DNA of 64,000 nucleotides from CAZDWZ01 sp964509425 (GCA_964509425.1 CAZDWZ010000006.1:310001-374000); one strand, 5' to 3'; shown: positions 35,422 to 45,018, numbered from the stretch's first letter. Notes: generated by a model not told the origin, from the sequence alone. Program-made: numbers and translations.

Positions 35422-36408
35422 TCAGGAATTGAATTGATCCTGACCGCCTTGGGCGTTCTTCCGGTACCAATGCGTGCAGCTCGTTCCCCTCGCTCCAAGA
35501 GAAGCAGAGTCGCCCCAGGGATCGAGTATCAGAACCTGTTCGGCAGTGTTCTGAGGGTTTTCACTCGCTTCCGTCCATGCGTGTCCGCCCGAATAGCAAA
35601 CGCGCACCCAAAGACTGCAGCCTGCCTGATAGATAAGCCCGGCAAGCGTCGAAGCCTGTTCGGCACAGTTCCCCCATGCCTGCCCAAAGGCATCACGATG
35701 ATCAAGAACTTCTGTTCCCGCTGCGATCCAATCTGCCGGCGTGATTCCGTTATTGCCGTTAATCACTCTTGAACGTGCGGGAATTCCTTGGCGGAGTACA
35801 TGCCACCGCTTTCGAGCTTCGTACTGCCAACTTCGACTGAATTTGTCGTTTGGAAATTTATTTGATTCGGCAACCAAAAATCGGACGGCATTAAGAAGGG
35901 CGATGGCGCGATCAAAGGCGGCTTGTCCCGAGCAGGCAGGATTCGGATACGAAGCAACCGGCTGAACATGTATCGGCTCCGCCACGGCGTCCGTCGTCGC
36001 CCGCGCGACGGGTCCACCCGACATTGAAGAATAAGAAGAGAAATAGGCAAGCTCGCAAAGTCCGCTCGAAATGTATCCTCTCGATGCGGCGAAGGCACAC
36101 ACCAGCTCTTTGTAGACGAGCGGAATCGCAGGCTCGGGTCCAGTTTCATTTACTTCGAGCGGCGAAGGTGTCGCTTCCCCTACGGGAAAATCCGAAGGCT
36201 GAACGATTGGCGTTTGAACCGGTAGCGGCGGCGCAGTCAGAGCCGGTATTGGCGTGCTCGTCGACAACGATGGAGCTGTCGCGGGTTGAGATGTGGGAAC
36301 AGCGGTCGCCGTCAGCGAAGTTCCGCCCGGTCGCGGAGCTTGGGCCGATACCGGCGAATGAACCCACAATAAGGAAATAAGCAGCAGAGAAACTCGAATC
36401 AACTTCAT
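35422..36408 (-). CDS. Secreted transglutaminase-like protein
   Basis: 328 residues. Signal peptide ending near SAQA (~23). Then a Ser/Thr/Pro-rich linker (~25-95). The C-terminal domain has the papain/transglutaminase order Cys248 (GNCAEQA), His276 (GGHAWTE), Asp296 (LDPWGD), the expected catalytic triad. Likely an envelope protease or crosslinking enzyme acting outside the cytoplasm; substrate unknown. Extra Cys (160, 264, 271) could form disulfides. Confidence 0.82.
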   Translation of the reverse strand: MKLIRVSLLLISLLWVHSPVSAQAPRPGGTSLTATAVPTSQPATAPSLSTSTPIPALTAPPLPVQTPIVQPSDFPVGEATPSPLEVNETGPEPAIPLVYKELVCAFAASRGYISSGLCELAYFSSYSSMSGGPVARATTDAVAEPIHVQPVASYPNPACSGQAAFDRAIALLNAVRFLVAESNKFPNDKFSRSWQYEARKRWHVLRQGIPARSRVINGNNGITPADWIAAGTEVLDHRDAFGQAWGNCAEQASTLAGLIYQAGCSLWVRVCYSGGHAWTEASENPQNTAEQVLILDPWGDSASLGARGTSCTHWYRKNAQGGQDQFNS

Positions 36409-36711
36409 TCGAAATCCACTTGTTTTTTACAAAACGCGCCCGCGTTTATCCAGAGGATGATTCAGATCATATCGGCACGATCGGGCGAATCAAAAGTGAT
36501 TTCTTCGTGAAGCGCGAAAATTAGCGGATTCACTTACGCGCTTCTAAGAGTTTCGAAAGTAGAATGAAGATTTCTTCAGGACACGAGCATCCAGAAGAAC
36601 CGAAGCGCGGCGGGGGGAGCTCGTCCCGCCGCGCCTCAGCCTACCTTGTTGATACGCGCAGCCTGCGAAGGACTTGTGCGGTGCACCGTTGATCTCGGGT
36701 GCAGCACTAGC
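36409..36711. other. Intergenic region
   Basis: About 300 bases between the secreted transglutaminase-like gene (starting here) and the end of the uronate-isomerase-like gene. It contains the perfect hairpin at 36605-36634; no gene seen. Confidence 0.45.
36605..36634 (-). terminator. Perfect GC-rich hairpin 3' of GC-rich orphan 2
   Basis: GCGCGGCGGG, 10-base loop, CCCGCCGCGC: a perfect 10-bp stem about 80 bases after the stop of the minus-strand gene. No long U run follows in either direction, so terminator function is likely but not classical. Confidence 0.55.
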
Positions 36712-38061
36712 CTACGCCGCCAGCTGGAACAGCGCACGTGCGCAGTCTTCGATTTCCTCCTCGGTGGTGTGAATCTTCATGGCGATCCGCTCCATGAAGA
36801 TCTCGGTGAGGACCTGCTCGAGGATCATGCGGAACCGGACCCACTTGGAGATCAGGTTCTCGATGACCCTGGCGTCCGAGTTGAACGCCGTGAAGCGGGT
36901 GGCGAGCAGTTGCATGCGGGCCAAGACCAGCGCCTTGACCCGCACGGGGGTCAGGTTGAACCACCAGTGCCCCACGTTCTCCACGTTGCCAGCGTTGCAC
37001 GCCATGACCATGCCGTCCGGCTGGTTCCCCTCGTGGAGGACCGTCAGCATGAACTTGACGTCGCGCCAGTCCCGGACGAGCTTCCGGTAGGGGGCGAACT
37101 CGCAGAACCCCATCCCGTCGCCGGCGTTCCCCCACGCCGCGTTCTCGGCCCGCTCCGGCCCGGGCATCGCGAAGAACCCCTTCTTGTTCTTCGCGCACCA
37201 CGGGAGGACCACTTCGTTCATGATCCATCCGGTCGGGGTGTCCGGGTCCGCCGGGTTGTCCGCCGGCGCGAACGAGCTCGCGACGTAGAGCGTGCCGCCG
37301 AGCACGGCCTCGACGTGGTCCATGTAGCGGAGCAGCTCGGCCTTCGACGACTTGTGGTCCGCGGGATCGACGTTAAACCCGAGCGACCGGAGCTTCGGCC
37401 CGCCGCGGGTCGCGAAGTGAAGCGTGATGGGGTCGAGGCGCATGGCGTTCAGGAAGCGGCTGTCCTGCGTGCCCGAGGCCTGGCACGCGAGGTAGTACTC
37501 CCGTTCGTCGTCGTCGGTGAAGGTGTTCGTCCCGACGATCTTGCTCACGCCCGCGATCTTCATCGCTCGATCGAGGAGTTCGTTCGGATCGGTCTTGGCC
37601 TCCTGTTCGAGGATCTCGTCCAGTGTTTCCGCCTCGGGGTTGAAACCGAGCGCTTCGAGGGCGACCTTGACGCCGGTGCAGCCTTCATCGACGCCGACGA
37701 AGATCACGTCGTCCGTCGCCCCGCGGCGCTTCCGGAACATCCGTTCCCAGATGCGCCGCGCCAGATCGGTGCGGAGTTTCGGATCGGCTTCCGACTTCGT
37801 GACCTCGTCCGGCGTCACGACCTCGAGTGCGAGCGCGCTTCGGAGAACGTAGTGATAGAGCAAGCTCTCCACCACCCCGTAGAGGCAGAGCGGCTTCGGC
37901 TTCGCCTTCCCGCCGCGGAACGCGGAGAGGTTGGCATTCGGCGAGAACAGATGCGTGTGCTTGTCGATGACGTTCAGGCGTCCGGGCGCACAGACCCGCT
38001 TGGCGACGGCTGCGACCTCGTGGGCCTTGAGCCGTCTCTTTCGTTTGCTTGCTGCCGGCAT
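36712..38061 (-). CDS. GC-rich orphan 2: amidohydrolase, uronate-isomerase-like
   Basis: 449 residues. Start ATG 38061 chosen because AAGGAGGA lies 9 nt upstream; an upstream ATG at 38079 would overlap that site. Lys/Arg-rich N-terminus, then VIDKHTHLFSP (HTH at 35-37), the metal-binding start of amidohydrolase barrels, followed by VVESLLYHYVLR, as in uronate isomerases where a Tyr/His/Arg segment follows. The C-terminus (NVENVGHWWFN, then TRFTAFNSDAR) also resembles uronate isomerase ends. The closest known reaction would be glucuronate to fructuronate, but no other hexuronate genes are near. Markedly GC-rich, isolated. Confidence 0.75.
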   Translation of the reverse strand: MPAASKRKRRLKAHEVAAVAKRVCAPGRLNVIDKHTHLFSPNANLSAFRGGKAKPKPLCLYGVVESLLYHYVLRSALALEVVTPDEVTKSEADPKLRTDLARRIWERMFRKRRGATDDVIFVGVDEGCTGVKVALEALGFNPEAETLDEILEQEAKTDPNELLDRAMKIAGVSKIVGTNTFTDDDEREYYLACQASGTQDSRFLNAMRLDPITLHFATRGGPKLRSLGFNVDPADHKSSKAELLRYMDHVEAVLGGTLYVASSFAPADNPADPDTPTGWIMNEVVLPWCAKNKKGFFAMPGPERAENAAWGNAGDGMGFCEFAPYRKLVRDWRDVKFMLTVLHEGNQPDGMVMACNAGNVENVGHWWFNLTPVRVKALVLARMQLLATRFTAFNSDARVIENLISKWVRFRMILEQVLTEIFMERIAMKIHTTEEEIEDCARALFQLAA

Positions 38062-38662
38062 TCGACGATCCTCCTTCACATGAGAGGTGGCTCAGAAGAC
38101 AGCACTGACGGTCCGCGGCCGACGATTCAGATACCGCGTTAAAAACCATCTTTTCTGGATGCTGTGTCCTGCGGAGACCACGAGAGGCAACCTCGAAATC
38201 TAAGAAGGACACAAAAAATACTACTCAAGACGAAAAAAGAAAAAACGCTTCCGATCGACGATTCGTCGAGAATCTAGCCGGAGGATGAAATCCTCCTAGC
38301 AAGTTCAGGAAAAAACTCAATACATGAGGTCCGGGATATATGCTGTCGGGGGGTTAGCGGCGCCGTCGACAGCCGCGCCCAGGACGAGGACGCGACTTCT
38401 CCATGACGCGCACGCTGTCATCCAGCGCTTTTTGGGCGTTCAAGAAACGCACAGCTTACAAAGGCCCCCAGAATGTTACCGCTTCCACAATTTTTCAAGG
38501 CAGAATTGCAATGTACATGAAACACTTCTCCAAGCGTTCTTGCGGCGAGAGTTCGGTGCATTCCGCCGGAAGTCGAACTTTCGCACTCGCCTCACCGTCA
38601 AGGTTGAGATCGAAACATCTCTACGCGATTTCCTTACAGCTCAGGAGTCGGCAGAATCGACC
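38062..38662. other. 600-base intergenic region
   Basis: Between GC-rich orphan 2 and a pilin-like gene. Holds the orphan's ribosome-binding site, an A-rich stretch near 38210-38250 and a perfect short hairpin GGAGGATGAAATCCTCC at about 38280-38297. An open plus-strand frame at 38403-38666 is basic and Ser-rich, without a ribosome-binding site, and I do not call it. Confidence 0.45.
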
Positions 38663-39187
38663 TTAGGAGCAAAGCGCTGGATTAAGCGGAGATTCGACGA
38701 GCCGAGTCTCCGTATTTAGATTCATCGATCCCGCCGTGCACCACTTTCCCATCCGAGTGGTGGTAAACGCAATAGAACCCTTGCAGCTATAGGTGTACAC
38801 GAAGATAGTCGAGCCGATGACCGGGTTGGAAACGATCGTCACGTGATAATTCACCGCTGCGCCGGGCCGATAAGAACTGAGAATCGAGCCCGAATCCGGC
38901 AGCGCACTCGATGTCGAGGTCGGGGCTGACGCCGGCTGATCGATGTGTTCTTCCACCAAAAATGGTGGGCATGTATTGCCGAGCTTCTGCTCGATGTCGG
39001 TCAGGCGGGCAAGCGCTGCTTGGTAAAAATCGCGGTTTGCCGCGATCGCGGCCGCATCATACGCCCGCTGTTTGTAGTTATTGAAGCTTCCGTATCCGAT
39101 ACTCGCGAGAAGTCCAAGAGAGGCGATGATCACCAGGAGCTCAATCAAGGTGAATCCCGCGGTCGACAGGTGATTGCGATTGGACAT
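38663..39187 (-). CDS. Type IV pilin-like protein
   Basis: 174 residues from ATG 39187, chosen because it gives a short leader ending Ala-Gly followed by FTLIELL, the PilD cleavage and methylation site; the frame is open further up but without a leader that fits. Hydrophobic helix ~12-35, then a globular part with Ser/Pro/Ala-rich loop (~80-100) and four Cys in the C-terminal half, likely two disulfides. Probably a minor pilin or pseudopilin. Divergent from another pseudopilin-like gene. Confidence 0.87.
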   Translation of the reverse strand: MSNRNHLSTAGFTLIELLVIIASLGLLASIGYGSFNNYKQRAYDAAAIAANRDFYQAALARLTDIEQKLGNTCPPFLVEEHIDQPASAPTSTSSALPDSGSILSSYRPGAAVNYHVTIVSNPVIGSTIFVYTYSCKGSIAFTTTRMGKWCTAGSMNLNTETRLVESPLNPALCS

Positions 39188-39359
39188 AACAAACTCGCTC
39201 CGGCTCCCTGAAAAGAATCTCGGATTGATCTTCCTCAATCTAAAGAATTCGCTCCGCGCGAATTTCAACGAGGATAAAAAACTGAGTTTCTCGTAGAGAG
39301 ATTTCGGGGCACGCTTAGAATATTGCCACCACGTGAGGATATCTGGTCTTCTCGCGACC

Positions 39360-39872
39360 ATGACACGCAAAAAAACTCTCCTGCTCATTGTCCCCTTTCT
39401 TTTCCTCTTCGGTGTTTTCGTTTTCCAAACGTACTTCGCCAGCGAATCAGAAAACCAACCCGCCAGCCCGCGCGAACACCTTGCGAATCAGTTTGAACAG
39501 ACAAAAAAGCAAAACAACCTTCGACCCGAGGAAGAACTCCTTGCCCGCATTCATCTTGCTGTAATCGATTACCGCTTAAGACACGGTGGGGTTTCACCGG
39601 CGAGCGTCAACGACCTCGTTCCGCTCTATTTTGACTCCATACCCATCGATCCACTGACAAAAAAGCCGGTGCAGATCCCATTCTCCATGCAAGATATTTC
39701 GACATCGCCCACCCAAGCAGCGGGTGTCCAACCGAATGATGGAAAGCTGCAGTGCCCATCGGGACTCGTCCCGCATCCGAAGCTCGAAATCTGCACGAAG
39801 CCGAGAGAAGTAATCGCCACGCCAACCCCCACCCCCACCGCCACTCCGGCGCCGGAGGTTCGACGAAACTAA
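39360..39872 (+). CDS. GspG-like periplasmic protein without a prepilin site
   Basis: 170 residues from ATG 39360 (a GTG at 39333 is also open). N-terminal membrane anchor (~6-25) without the G|FTLIE motif. The middle (AVIDYRLRHGG, then SVNDLVPLYFDSIPIDPLTKKP) resembles the mature domain of type II secretion pseudopilin GspG, where such a segment ends at the Ca-binding loop. C-terminus has a Thr-Pro tract. Divergent from the pilin-like gene with a 172-base gap, suggesting shared control. Weak start context. Confidence 0.65.
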   Translation: MTRKKTLLLIVPFLFLFGVFVFQTYFASESENQPASPREHLANQFEQTKKQNNLRPEEELLARIHLAVIDYRLRHGGVSPASVNDLVPLYFDSIPIDPLTKKPVQIPFSMQDISTSPTQAAGVQPNDGKLQCPSGLVPHPKLEICTKPREVIATPTPTPTATPAPEVRRN

Positions 39873-40022
39873 CCGGCGTCCGGAACATCTCTTGATGACT
39901 CTTTCTCGCCGGCGCTGAAAAGAACAAACTGAAAACAAGGTCGAGACAACCTTGCGTGTTTCCTCAAACGCCGTTCCTCAAAACCCATAACCGAGCTGTA
40001 TCTATGGTCACCATGAGGTTGT

Positions 40023-41609
40023 ATGAGAGGCACATCTCCCCAACAAGATCGCGTCTTGCCGTCTGCGGCATCGGCCTCTGAGAGTCCACAACTCGACACC
40101 TTGGTCGCTCTCACGCTTCCTCCTCCTGGCGCCACAAAAGAGACCGAACGAGGCGCCGCCGTCCAAAAACTGGTTTCGGAAGTTCTCGATCCAAAATCTC
40201 CCCTTCGCATTTCCAGCCTTCGAACTTTGAGAGATCTCGATGGACTGAGCAACCTCGTAAACGCCGTGAGCGCAGACCTTCGTACGCCGAATGAAGAGAC
40301 GAGAGCGCGCGCGGCACTCGTCCTCCGGAATGTATGTACGCTGCCGGAGCTAAACGCTTCTCGAAACGTGAGCGCGGAATCGAAGTCGGCTGCTGCCCAA
40401 GCGCTCTTGACTTTTCTTTCCGACCCGGCCTCAAGGCTTGGTTCGGGAATTCGATACACCGCGGGCACAGATGCCGTCTCCGCGTTAAAAACGTTGCTTC
40501 CGGTCATTCCGCAGCGAGAAGCAATGACTATCGTAAACTCGCTGGTGGGGATTGCATCAAATAAAGGACTTAGTGAAAACCATCGTCTCCGCGCGGTGGA
40601 GGCTCTTGCCGGATTGAGCGAATCCAGATCATCAGCTCTCGTCGCGAGAGCCGTGCCGGGACTGCTGACCGCGATGCTGACGGACAATTCGGGGGTCGTC
40701 AGATACAGCGCGGCGCTCTCCATCGGGTGTCTCCCTCCCGACAGGCTGGACGCGAAGTCCAGAACAGCAGTCATCAATGGGCTCATCAGCGCGGTTGATC
40801 GAACCACCGGAATGCATCAATCAACGGTGCGACAGAATGCAGCAATCGCCATCGGGCGTCTCGGCGTCGGACACACCGAAGGAGCTGCGGCAGTGGCGGC
40901 ACTTCGGAGGCCGCTCGCGATCCATGCCGGAAGCACCGCAGACGAGCGGAGCATGGCGAGCACTTCTCTCGCCGCACTATATCATCTCTCAAAGAAGGAA
41001 CCTGGTGCGACTTTCGCCGCAGCGGCCATACCTGATTTGATAAGCGCACTTCGTCTTCGTGATCCGGGACCCGGCGTGCCTCGCATGCTCGGACACTACT
41101 TCTACGCGGCGAAGGCACTCGGCGAGCTTGCTCCGCATCTCGGTTCTCGCCGTCGTGAAGTCGCAAATGAGATGATAACCGCGCTCACCGAAGTCGCAGA
41201 CAAAAGATATAACGATGCGAATCACGTCTCCGTTCCTTCGATTATTGCCCTCGGCAGAATGGGGCGGGAAGGAGGAGCGGCCATACCGATTCTCACGCGA
41301 ATGCTGCAAACAACCACCTGTCGGGTAGAAGCGATGGAAGCAATTCGAAATGTGCTCCCTCACAGTAACTCGCCGATGGCGAGAAGCGAGGCCGTTCGTG
41401 CGATTACGGCTTGTCTTGGAGACAAAGTGAATATCGTTCGAACGACCGCTTTCGACACGATGAAGTCGCTGCTTTCTGAACTCCCGCGAAGGGATCCGGC
41501 TTCGATAGAAGCGGTAAAGATTCTTCGCGGGCTCGCTTCAGACAGAACGAAACCAGGAGCAATTCCCGCAGCGCTCCTCATCAATGGATTTGACGCTCGG
41601 AGGCCGTGA
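40023..41609 (+). CDS. HEAT/armadillo-type alpha-solenoid protein
   Basis: 528 residues, nearly all helical, with repeated ~35-40 residue units of HEAT type (for example SLRTLRDLDGLSNLVNAV, ALVLRNV, HRLRAVEALAGL, YSAALSIGCL, QNAAIAIGRLG, SIIALGRMGREGG). Such solenoids are protein-binding scaffolds. No signal peptide or membrane helix. GAGG lies 5 nt upstream of the ATG. Unclear partner; not in an operon. Confidence 0.82.
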   Translation: MRGTSPQQDRVLPSAASASESPQLDTLVALTLPPPGATKETERGAAVQKLVSEVLDPKSPLRISSLRTLRDLDGLSNLVNAVSADLRTPNEETRARAALVLRNVCTLPELNASRNVSAESKSAAAQALLTFLSDPASRLGSGIRYTAGTDAVSALKTLLPVIPQREAMTIVNSLVGIASNKGLSENHRLRAVEALAGLSESRSSALVARAVPGLLTAMLTDNSGVVRYSAALSIGCLPPDRLDAKSRTAVINGLISAVDRTTGMHQSTVRQNAAIAIGRLGVGHTEGAAAVAALRRPLAIHAGSTADERSMASTSLAALYHLSKKEPGATFAAAAIPDLISALRLRDPGPGVPRMLGHYFYAAKALGELAPHLGSRRREVANEMITALTEVADKRYNDANHVSVPSIIALGRMGREGGAAIPILTRMLQTTTCRVEAMEAIRNVLPHSNSPMARSEAVRAITACLGDKVNIVRTTAFDTMKSLLSELPRRDPASIEAVKILRGLASDRTKPGAIPAALLINGFDARRP

Positions 41610-41691
41610 ACAAGACGTCAAAATCGACAACTCGGAATTTGCAACGTCGATATCGAACGCGGGAAGAGAGCAAAACGACGCGCCGGAGAAT

Positions 41692-42786
41692 CTACTTCGG
41701 CGTGTACACCTCGATGGCCTTTCCGGATTTTACTTGATACAAGCTCGCTACCGTTTCATTCGCAAACGGCTGTTTCGAGAAATCAATGTGGCCCCCGTCT
41801 GACTTCGTGAGTTTCACTCTCCGGAGCGAGTCAGTAAGGGTTTCATCAGACTTCTTCTCCCTCCAGGCTTCCGCAAGCGCCAAGAGCGCATAGTACGATT
41901 TCGAAGCTTCGTGAATCGGCGGCATGCCGAACTTCTTTTCATATTTTTTCGCAAAATCTTCGGGATCTTTCCACTGGGTGAAATACCAATCTTCCACGAG
42001 TGACTTATCGAACCCCGTATTCTCGAGCTCCTCCAACATATCGGCAGTCGACAATACAGGCACTTTTGATTGTAGCTCGGAGAGCCGCTTCGCAAAGGTG
42101 CCAATGAGCGTCGACACAAAAATAAGCTCCGGCTTTGTGGCTTGAATTTTCAGCGAAACCGCTCTCAGGTCCGAAGAGAAATCGCTCTCGCACTGCTCGG
42201 AAACGATGGTTCGTCCGGACTTTGCAAGCACGCGCCGCCACTCCTGAAGATGCGCCTCTCCCCAGAAATTATTCCAGCAAAAGATGCCGGTCTTCGTTTT
42301 CCCGGAGTTTACTTCCAGAAATTTTATCGTCGCAGGCTCCAGGCTCACCACTCTACTTCCAAGACTCCAGAAGTATTCGCTCCCGGCAAGCTCACTCCCC
42401 ACAAAATCCATAACCGTGGGGGAGATGGTCGGTGTCTTTGATTGTTTCGAAAGCGGAATGAGAGGCGAGACCAGGAAATCCCAGATATCTCCGACGACCG
42501 CATCGACCTTCGCTATCGACGCGAGCTTCTGATATGCCGACACCGATGATTTCGAATCCGTCTTCGAGTCTTCGATAAGGAGGTCCACCTTCTGTCCGGA
42601 CGCAGCAAGTTCTTCGATTGCCAACATCAGCCCGTTCTTAAGATGAAGACCGGGAAGTGAAGCGACTCCGGTTAATGGAAGCACGGCACCCACTCGAAGC
42701 GTCTTCGGCTCTGCGGCAAAAACGGTGAATGGAACAAAAAGCGAAACAATAAAAAAGAGACAAAAACGGCGGGATCCAGATGTCAT
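41692..42786 (-). CDS. Periplasmic binding protein, Leu/Ile/Val-BP type (orphan 1)
   Basis: 364 residues. Signal peptide (~1-24, ending VFAAEP). Then type I periplasmic-binding fold: LRVGAVLPLTGVASLPG, LIEDSKTDS, VDAVVGDIWDFLVSPLIPL, and a C-terminal GHIDFSKQ. Binds amino acids or related small ligands for an ABC importer or sensor, but no LivHMGF-type permease or ATPase is near. Paralog of the gene at 43454. Tail-to-tail with the HEAT protein. Confidence 0.88.
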   Translation of the reverse strand: MTSGSRRFCLFFIVSLFVPFTVFAAEPKTLRVGAVLPLTGVASLPGLHLKNGLMLAIEELAASGQKVDLLIEDSKTDSKSSVSAYQKLASIAKVDAVVGDIWDFLVSPLIPLSKQSKTPTISPTVMDFVGSELAGSEYFWSLGSRVVSLEPATIKFLEVNSGKTKTGIFCWNNFWGEAHLQEWRRVLAKSGRTIVSEQCESDFSSDLRAVSLKIQATKPELIFVSTLIGTFAKRLSELQSKVPVLSTADMLEELENTGFDKSLVEDWYFTQWKDPEDFAKKYEKKFGMPPIHEASKSYYALLALAEAWREKKSDETLTDSLRRVKLTKSDGGHIDFSKQPFANETVASLYQVKSGKAIEVYTPK

Positions 42787-42790
42787 ACTG

Positions 42791-43339
42791 TTACCTTGTC
42801 AGCGTAAATATCCATTCGCGGCAGTTCGGAAAGCGCGTCTCTAGGTACTCGCGCTCTCCAAGATGAAAATCTAAAAAATCAAAGCCGGGTGATACGGTGC
42901 AACCAAGGAGCGCCCATTTCCCTCCCGGTTTCAAACGAAGTCCTTGCCACACTCCCTTGGGAACGATTTGCTGCGGACGCTCACCGTCTAGAAGTGTCGG
43001 ACCGAGCGGAAGCACTTCCGCGCCTGATTCTGCGAGCAGGACGAGCTCCACCGTGTCGCCCGCATAAAAATGAAAAATCTCGTCGCTCTCGACACGGTGG
43101 AACGCAGAGAAGTTCTCAGGTGTGACGAGGTAGTAAATCGCCGTTCCGTACGCCCGCTCCCGGTGAGCCGGTGGAGCATCTTCAAGTCGCAAGGGAACGG
43201 CCCGGTCTTCGGTCCGATAGGTTTCCCGGTAGTAGCCGCCCTCAAACGGCAGCGGCTCGAGTCCAAGGAGTGAGATTATTTCTTCCGCCTTCACAGACAC
43301 TTCCACATCTAATTCGGATCCTCCGCGATTTAACTTCAT
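42791..43339 (-). CDS. Cupin superfamily DUF985 protein
   Basis: About 182 residues from ATG 43339; relatives start nearer the KAEEIISLLGL segment, so the GTG about 15 codons later is an alternative. Motifs: EGGYYRETYRT, FHRVESDEIFHFYAG, VPKGVWQGLR and VSPGFDF, typical of DUF985. Cupin barrel with probable metal or sugar-like ligand; function not established in the family. Ends 4 nt from the binding-protein gene downstream, so the two are likely co-transcribed. Confidence 0.85.
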   Translation of the reverse strand: MKLNRGGSELDVEVSVKAEEIISLLGLEPLPFEGGYYRETYRTEDRAVPLRLEDAPPAHRERAYGTAIYYLVTPENFSAFHRVESDEIFHFYAGDTVELVLLAESGAEVLPLGPTLLDGERPQQIVPKGVWQGLRLKPGGKWALLGCTVSPGFDFLDFHLGEREYLETRFPNCREWIFTLTR

Positions 43340-43453
43340 TTCCTGGCACTGAATCAAGGTGGGAGCATCGAAAATGTGTCCGCCGAGTTGAATCACGCAT
43401 GCTCGACGGGTAGACTCTCGGAAGCCCAATTCTCAGCAGGAGATCACGCCGAT

Positions 43454-44533
43454 ATGAAAGTTTTTCGATTCATCCTCCTGTTCCTCCTCCCCCTCCAGGC
43501 GCTCGCGGATGAGAACACTCTCAAGGTCGGCTTCATTGTGCCGCTCTCCGGTCCCCTTGCCGAATACGGAGTCGCGATAAAAAACGGCTTTGAAATGGCG
43601 GCAAAGGAGTTTCCAGCATATGCCTCTCGCATTCCCACGATTTTCGAGGACTCGAAATACGACACGAAAACTTCCATCGGTAATTTTGCAAAATTACACG
43701 AGATCGACAAAGTCGAGATCGTGCTCGTCTTCGGCGGACCGATGTCCGAAGCGCTCGCTCCCGTGGCAGATGCAAAAAAGCTTCCGACGTTACTCTCTAC
43801 GAACGAACCCACGGTTGTAAAAAACCGAAAGTACTCGATTCGTTTTTCGAATCCCGCGAAAGACTACGGAGGACTGCTTGCCGCTTGGCTGAGTAAACGC
43901 GGAGCAAAGCGGGTGGGGATCGTAAAAACCGACAATCAATACCTGAACGCGATGTTCACGGGTCTCACCGACACTGTTCCGAAGGGAATGGAAGTAGAGC
44001 TCATCGATTCTTATCGCTATGAAGATCAAGACTTTCGAAGCTCCGTCACAAAGCTCAAGCGAAAACCGGTTGACGCCATCGGACTCTATCTCCTGAACGG
44101 GCAGGTGAGCTCATTTCTCAAAATGATGAGGCAGCAACAGATCGATGTTCCCGTTTTCGGCACCGATTTTTTTGAGAGTCGCGCCGAAATTCAGCAGTCG
44201 TTGGGGGGAATGGAAGGGTCGGTCTTCCCCAATAACGGCGTCTCCGAAGCCTTCCACGAGGAGTATATGAAGCTCTTCGGAACGGACAGCCAGATCACTT
44301 GGGCCGGATACGGACACGACATGTTCATTCTGATCAAGGAATACCTGCGGATAAATGGCAGCAAGAAGCTCTCACCGGAAGACGTGATGACGGCCATCCG
44401 TGCGCTTCCCGTGTTCGAAGGCGTGATGGGGAAATGCTCTTACGCCTCGACTGCGGAGGGGGATTCTTACTTCGGATTCCCAGTTGAAATGAAAGTGATC
44501 AAAGGAAATGAGATCAAGACATTCAAAGAATAG
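43454..44533 (+). CDS. Periplasmic binding protein, Leu/Ile/Val-BP type (orphan 2)
   Basis: 359 residues. Signal peptide (~1-19, ending ALAD). Type I binding fold: LKVGFIVPLSGPLAEYG, FEDSKYDTKTS, LVFGGPMSEALAPVADAKKLP, then VGIVKTDNQY and DAIGLYLLNG. Divergent from the DUF985 cupin and related to the binding protein at 41692. As there, no transporter membrane genes are present, so it may feed a permease elsewhere or a signalling receptor. Confidence 0.88.
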   Translation: MKVFRFILLFLLPLQALADENTLKVGFIVPLSGPLAEYGVAIKNGFEMAAKEFPAYASRIPTIFEDSKYDTKTSIGNFAKLHEIDKVEIVLVFGGPMSEALAPVADAKKLPTLLSTNEPTVVKNRKYSIRFSNPAKDYGGLLAAWLSKRGAKRVGIVKTDNQYLNAMFTGLTDTVPKGMEVELIDSYRYEDQDFRSSVTKLKRKPVDAIGLYLLNGQVSSFLKMMRQQQIDVPVFGTDFFESRAEIQQSLGGMEGSVFPNNGVSEAFHEEYMKLFGTDSQITWAGYGHDMFILIKEYLRINGSKKLSPEDVMTAIRALPVFEGVMGKCSYASTAEGDSYFGFPVEMKVIKGNEIKTFKE

Positions 44534-45018
44534 TTTCTTTTCTTTCACGAGATTAACGAAGAGTTAATAATTCCATATCCTGCTTCTCCGGCGATTGCTT
44601 ATCGCCGGATCGCCCCTTACAATGGGATCAAGGTCTTTTTCTCAGGTTACAAATAGTTGGAAGAGAGTTAGGAGTTCTCGAGTAGTTTCCCTCTGCAGTT
44701 TTTATACTATCTCATTCTCTACAACCCTATTTCCTCTTTCTCTCGCCGAACCTCGTCAACTACCACCTGATCGCCATCGATTCATCTGACTCTTCAGATT
44801 GGTATTTTTGCGTCCGTCTCTTCGGATCCGGGCTTGAGAACTTTCGTTCTTCGAATGGAAGTTTCGGCGTCGCCGCACATCGCAATCCTGCTTCACGCCG
44901 GAAAGAGTCGGGCCTCAATCATCGCGAACATTTCGCGGCGGTGATTCGGGCCTGACTCTTGGCCGGCGGCTTGGTTGCCGTCGACCGACTCCCTGAATCT
45001 CTGTGTAAAGGTCCGAAA
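44534..45018. other. Intergenic region
   Basis: About 485 bases between a binding-protein gene and a GC-rich ABC transporter. It contains a perfect hairpin TCCGGCGATTGCTTATCGCCGGA at 44587-44609, a likely terminator-like stem. Composition turns GC-rich from about 44880, possibly the left edge of the acquired segment. No gene supported. Confidence 0.5.

Noticed and set aside
36646..38142. 498-residue plus-strand frame opposite the uronate-isomerase-like gene
   Set aside because: Antisense shadow of a GC-rich gene; Arg/Val/Glu/His-biased product without motifs or start signal.
38403..38666. 87-residue basic plus-strand frame
   Set aside because: No ribosome-binding site; composition random-like; runs into the end of the pilin gene.
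39869..40807. 312-residue minus-strand frame
   Set aside because: Antisense to the HEAT-repeat gene; Ser-rich and without motifs.
44595..44789. 64-residue plus-strand frame in the gap before the ABC exporter
   Set aside because: No ribosome-binding site and no recognisable features.
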